Origin: an uncultured Lachnoclostridium sp.
Lineage (GTDB): Bacteria; Bacillota; Clostridia; Lachnospirales; Lachnospiraceae
Length of the DNA: 64,000 bases
Direction: 5' to 3'
Assembly: GCA_946499505.1 (NCBI GenBank)
Contig: CAMMSL010000010.1
Coordinates: 1-64,000 of the forward strand
Shown here piece by piece: positions 63,149 to 64,000 of this stretch. Every line of letters starts with the position of its first letter. Position 1 is the stretch's first letter. The notes beneath the pieces were generated by a model that was not told the origin of the DNA, did no database searches, and saw only the letters and a program-made list of their open reading frames with translations. The position numbers and the translations under genes are program-made.

Positions 63149-63769
63149 ATGAAAATTGTATTTATCCGGCATTTGAAGACGCCGGGCAATGAGAAAAGAC
63201 AATATATCGGCCGGACAGATGAAGATTTGTCCAAACAGGAAGTGGAAGAGTTCCGGCAGCGTCAGGAAAAGAGTACCGGCGGGCTGTATCCGCCTGTACA
63301 GCATGTCATTGCAAGTCCTCTGAAACGGTGCATCCAGACAGCAGAACTCATTTATCCCAGACTGGAGATTGTCACAGAACCGATGCTCCGGGAGTGCGAT
63401 TTCGGAGAGTATGAGAGGAAGACATACGAGGAGCTTAAAAATGAGCCTGAGTATATCCGATGGATGGAGTCCGGAGGAATGACTGCATTCCCGGGCGGGG
63501 AAGAGCAGACATCCTTTCGCAGAAGATGCGTGGACGGAGTGAAAAGATGGATCGCCAGACTTCTCGAGGATGGCGCGGACAGTGCGGCTTTCGTCGTACA
63601 TGGAGGTACGATCATGGCGGTGCTTTCCGAGCTGGCTGAGGATAAGCACGAGTTCTACCACTGGCAGGTGGAAAATGGCGGCGGATATGTGGCTGAGGTG
63701 ACGGTGGAAGATTGGGAAAACAGCCGGAAAGTAGTGAGAAAAGTAAAGAGATTGCAAGGCAATTCTTAA
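63149..63769 (+). CDS. Histidine phosphatase family protein, possible alpha-ribazole phosphatase
   Basis: A 206-residue phosphoglycerate-mutase-fold protein. I chose ATG 63149 (GAGG eight bases upstream). The phospho-acceptor motif is FIRHLKTPGN (RH then Leu instead of Gly); IASPLKRCIQTAELIYP, MLRECDFGEYERKTYEELK and the second His in AFVVHGGTIMAVLSEL follow. CobC, the alpha-ribazole phosphatase, belongs to this family and is often near cobST, which are 1 kb upstream. The name cobC is thus plausible but unproven. Confidence 0.85.
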   Translation: MKIVFIRHLKTPGNEKRQYIGRTDEDLSKQEVEEFRQRQEKSTGGLYPPVQHVIASPLKRCIQTAELIYPRLEIVTEPMLRECDFGEYERKTYEELKNEPEYIRWMESGGMTAFPGGEEQTSFRRRCVDGVKRWIARLLEDGADSAAFVVHGGTIMAVLSELAEDKHEFYHWQVENGGGYVAEVTVEDWENSRKVVRKVKRLQGNS

Positions 63770-63786
63770 GATTTTATGTTATGACA

Positions 63787-63826
63787 GGGAGCATAGAAGA
63801 AAATATACTTTTGTGCTCTCTTTTAT
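63787..63826 (+). terminator. Terminator after the phosphatase gene
   Basis: GGGAGCA and TGCTCTC enclose an A-rich loop, then TTTTATATT. Confidence 0.7.
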
Positions 63827-63889
63827 ATTGCAACAGCCACAAAAAATATTTTTAGGGTTCCCTTTTAATGGACGCTGTGTTATTCTATT

Positions 63890-64000
63890 TCTATCTGATG
63901 CGGAATGCGTTCAGCAGGATTCATCCGCATGTTAGTTCATTATTAATCTCAGGCCCGTATGTTCAGGGCGAATTTCATGTAATCACAAAGAAAGACTGAG
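63890..64000 (+). other. Possible structured leader cut by the window end
   Basis: No gene is visible after 63769. ATGCGG/CCGCAT (63898-63930) and GCCC/GGGC (63953-63969) hairpins occur, and CTCAG (63948) could pair with CTGAG at the last bases. It may be the start of a leader or ncRNA; I do not recognise the class. Confidence 0.25.

Overview
The window looks like a chromosomal segment of a spore-forming, anaerobic, gut-type member of the Lachnospiraceae (class Clostridia). The evidence is an intact sigma-K gene, CodY, CIRCE-controlled groESL, the yifB-dprA-topA-codY order, FMN and cobalamin riboswitches driving ECF-type transporters, an anaerobic (cbi) cobalamin pathway, and lineage-typical families such as DUF5685 and DUF5688. 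Genus is not determined here. I see no prophage, IS transposase or CRISPR array.

Layout. 1-3.1 kb: an HPr-like protein, an orphan branched-chain-amino-acid-type binding lipoprotein, a first block of hairpin repeats, and bioY with a probable BirA operator. 3.1-6.3 kb: two glycosidases (GH78-like, GH43). 6.4-8.7 kb: a tight three-gene operon (DUF5685, J-domain protein, membrane protein). 8.7-10.6 kb: a candidate small RNA on the minus strand, then an FMN riboswitch and two tandem RibU-like S components. 10.7-13.6 kb: a SleB-type hydrolase, an acetyltransferase, a second hairpin-repeat block and sigK. 13.7-24.3 kb: yifB, dprA, topA, codY, groESL, a third hairpin-repeat block and guaB. 24.4-32.3 kb: an amidase, a chorismate mutase-shikimate kinase fusion, yqeG, efp, and a DUF5688 gene coupled to a 1147-residue sortase-anchored adhesin. 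32.4-39.6 kb: tRNA-Arg(CCG), a GntR/ABC exporter operon, nfo, argS, an alanyl-tRNA editing gene and a CPBP protease. 39.7-48.8 kb: gltBD behind two CodY-like boxes, and two tandem NlpC/P60 paralogues. 48.9-63.8 kb: cobO, a cobalamin riboswitch, the cobalt transporter cbiMNQO, then cbiK, a peroxiredoxin, cbiD, cbiL, cbiF, cbiH, cbiET, cbiA, cobT and cobS, two small genes and a CobC-like phosphatase.

How it fits together. The last 15 kb imports cobalt and builds cobalamin under cobalamin feedback, but cbiG, cbiC, cbiJ, cbiP, cbiB and cobU are not in the window. CodY probably controls itself and gltBD. Vitamin uptake recurs: biotin (BirA), riboflavin (FMN switch) and cobalt (cobalamin switch), all through ECF-family S components.

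The least explained DNA is three intergenic blocks (1616-2400, 12132-12959, 21989-22674) made of long imperfect palindromes that start just after stop codons, share a TTTGTCGGA terminus, and show compensatory changes in their stems. A second hairpin repeat family occurs before ribU and inside the 3' end of cbiM. I consider these, and the minus-strand small RNA candidate at 8723-8789, the best leads for something undescribed.
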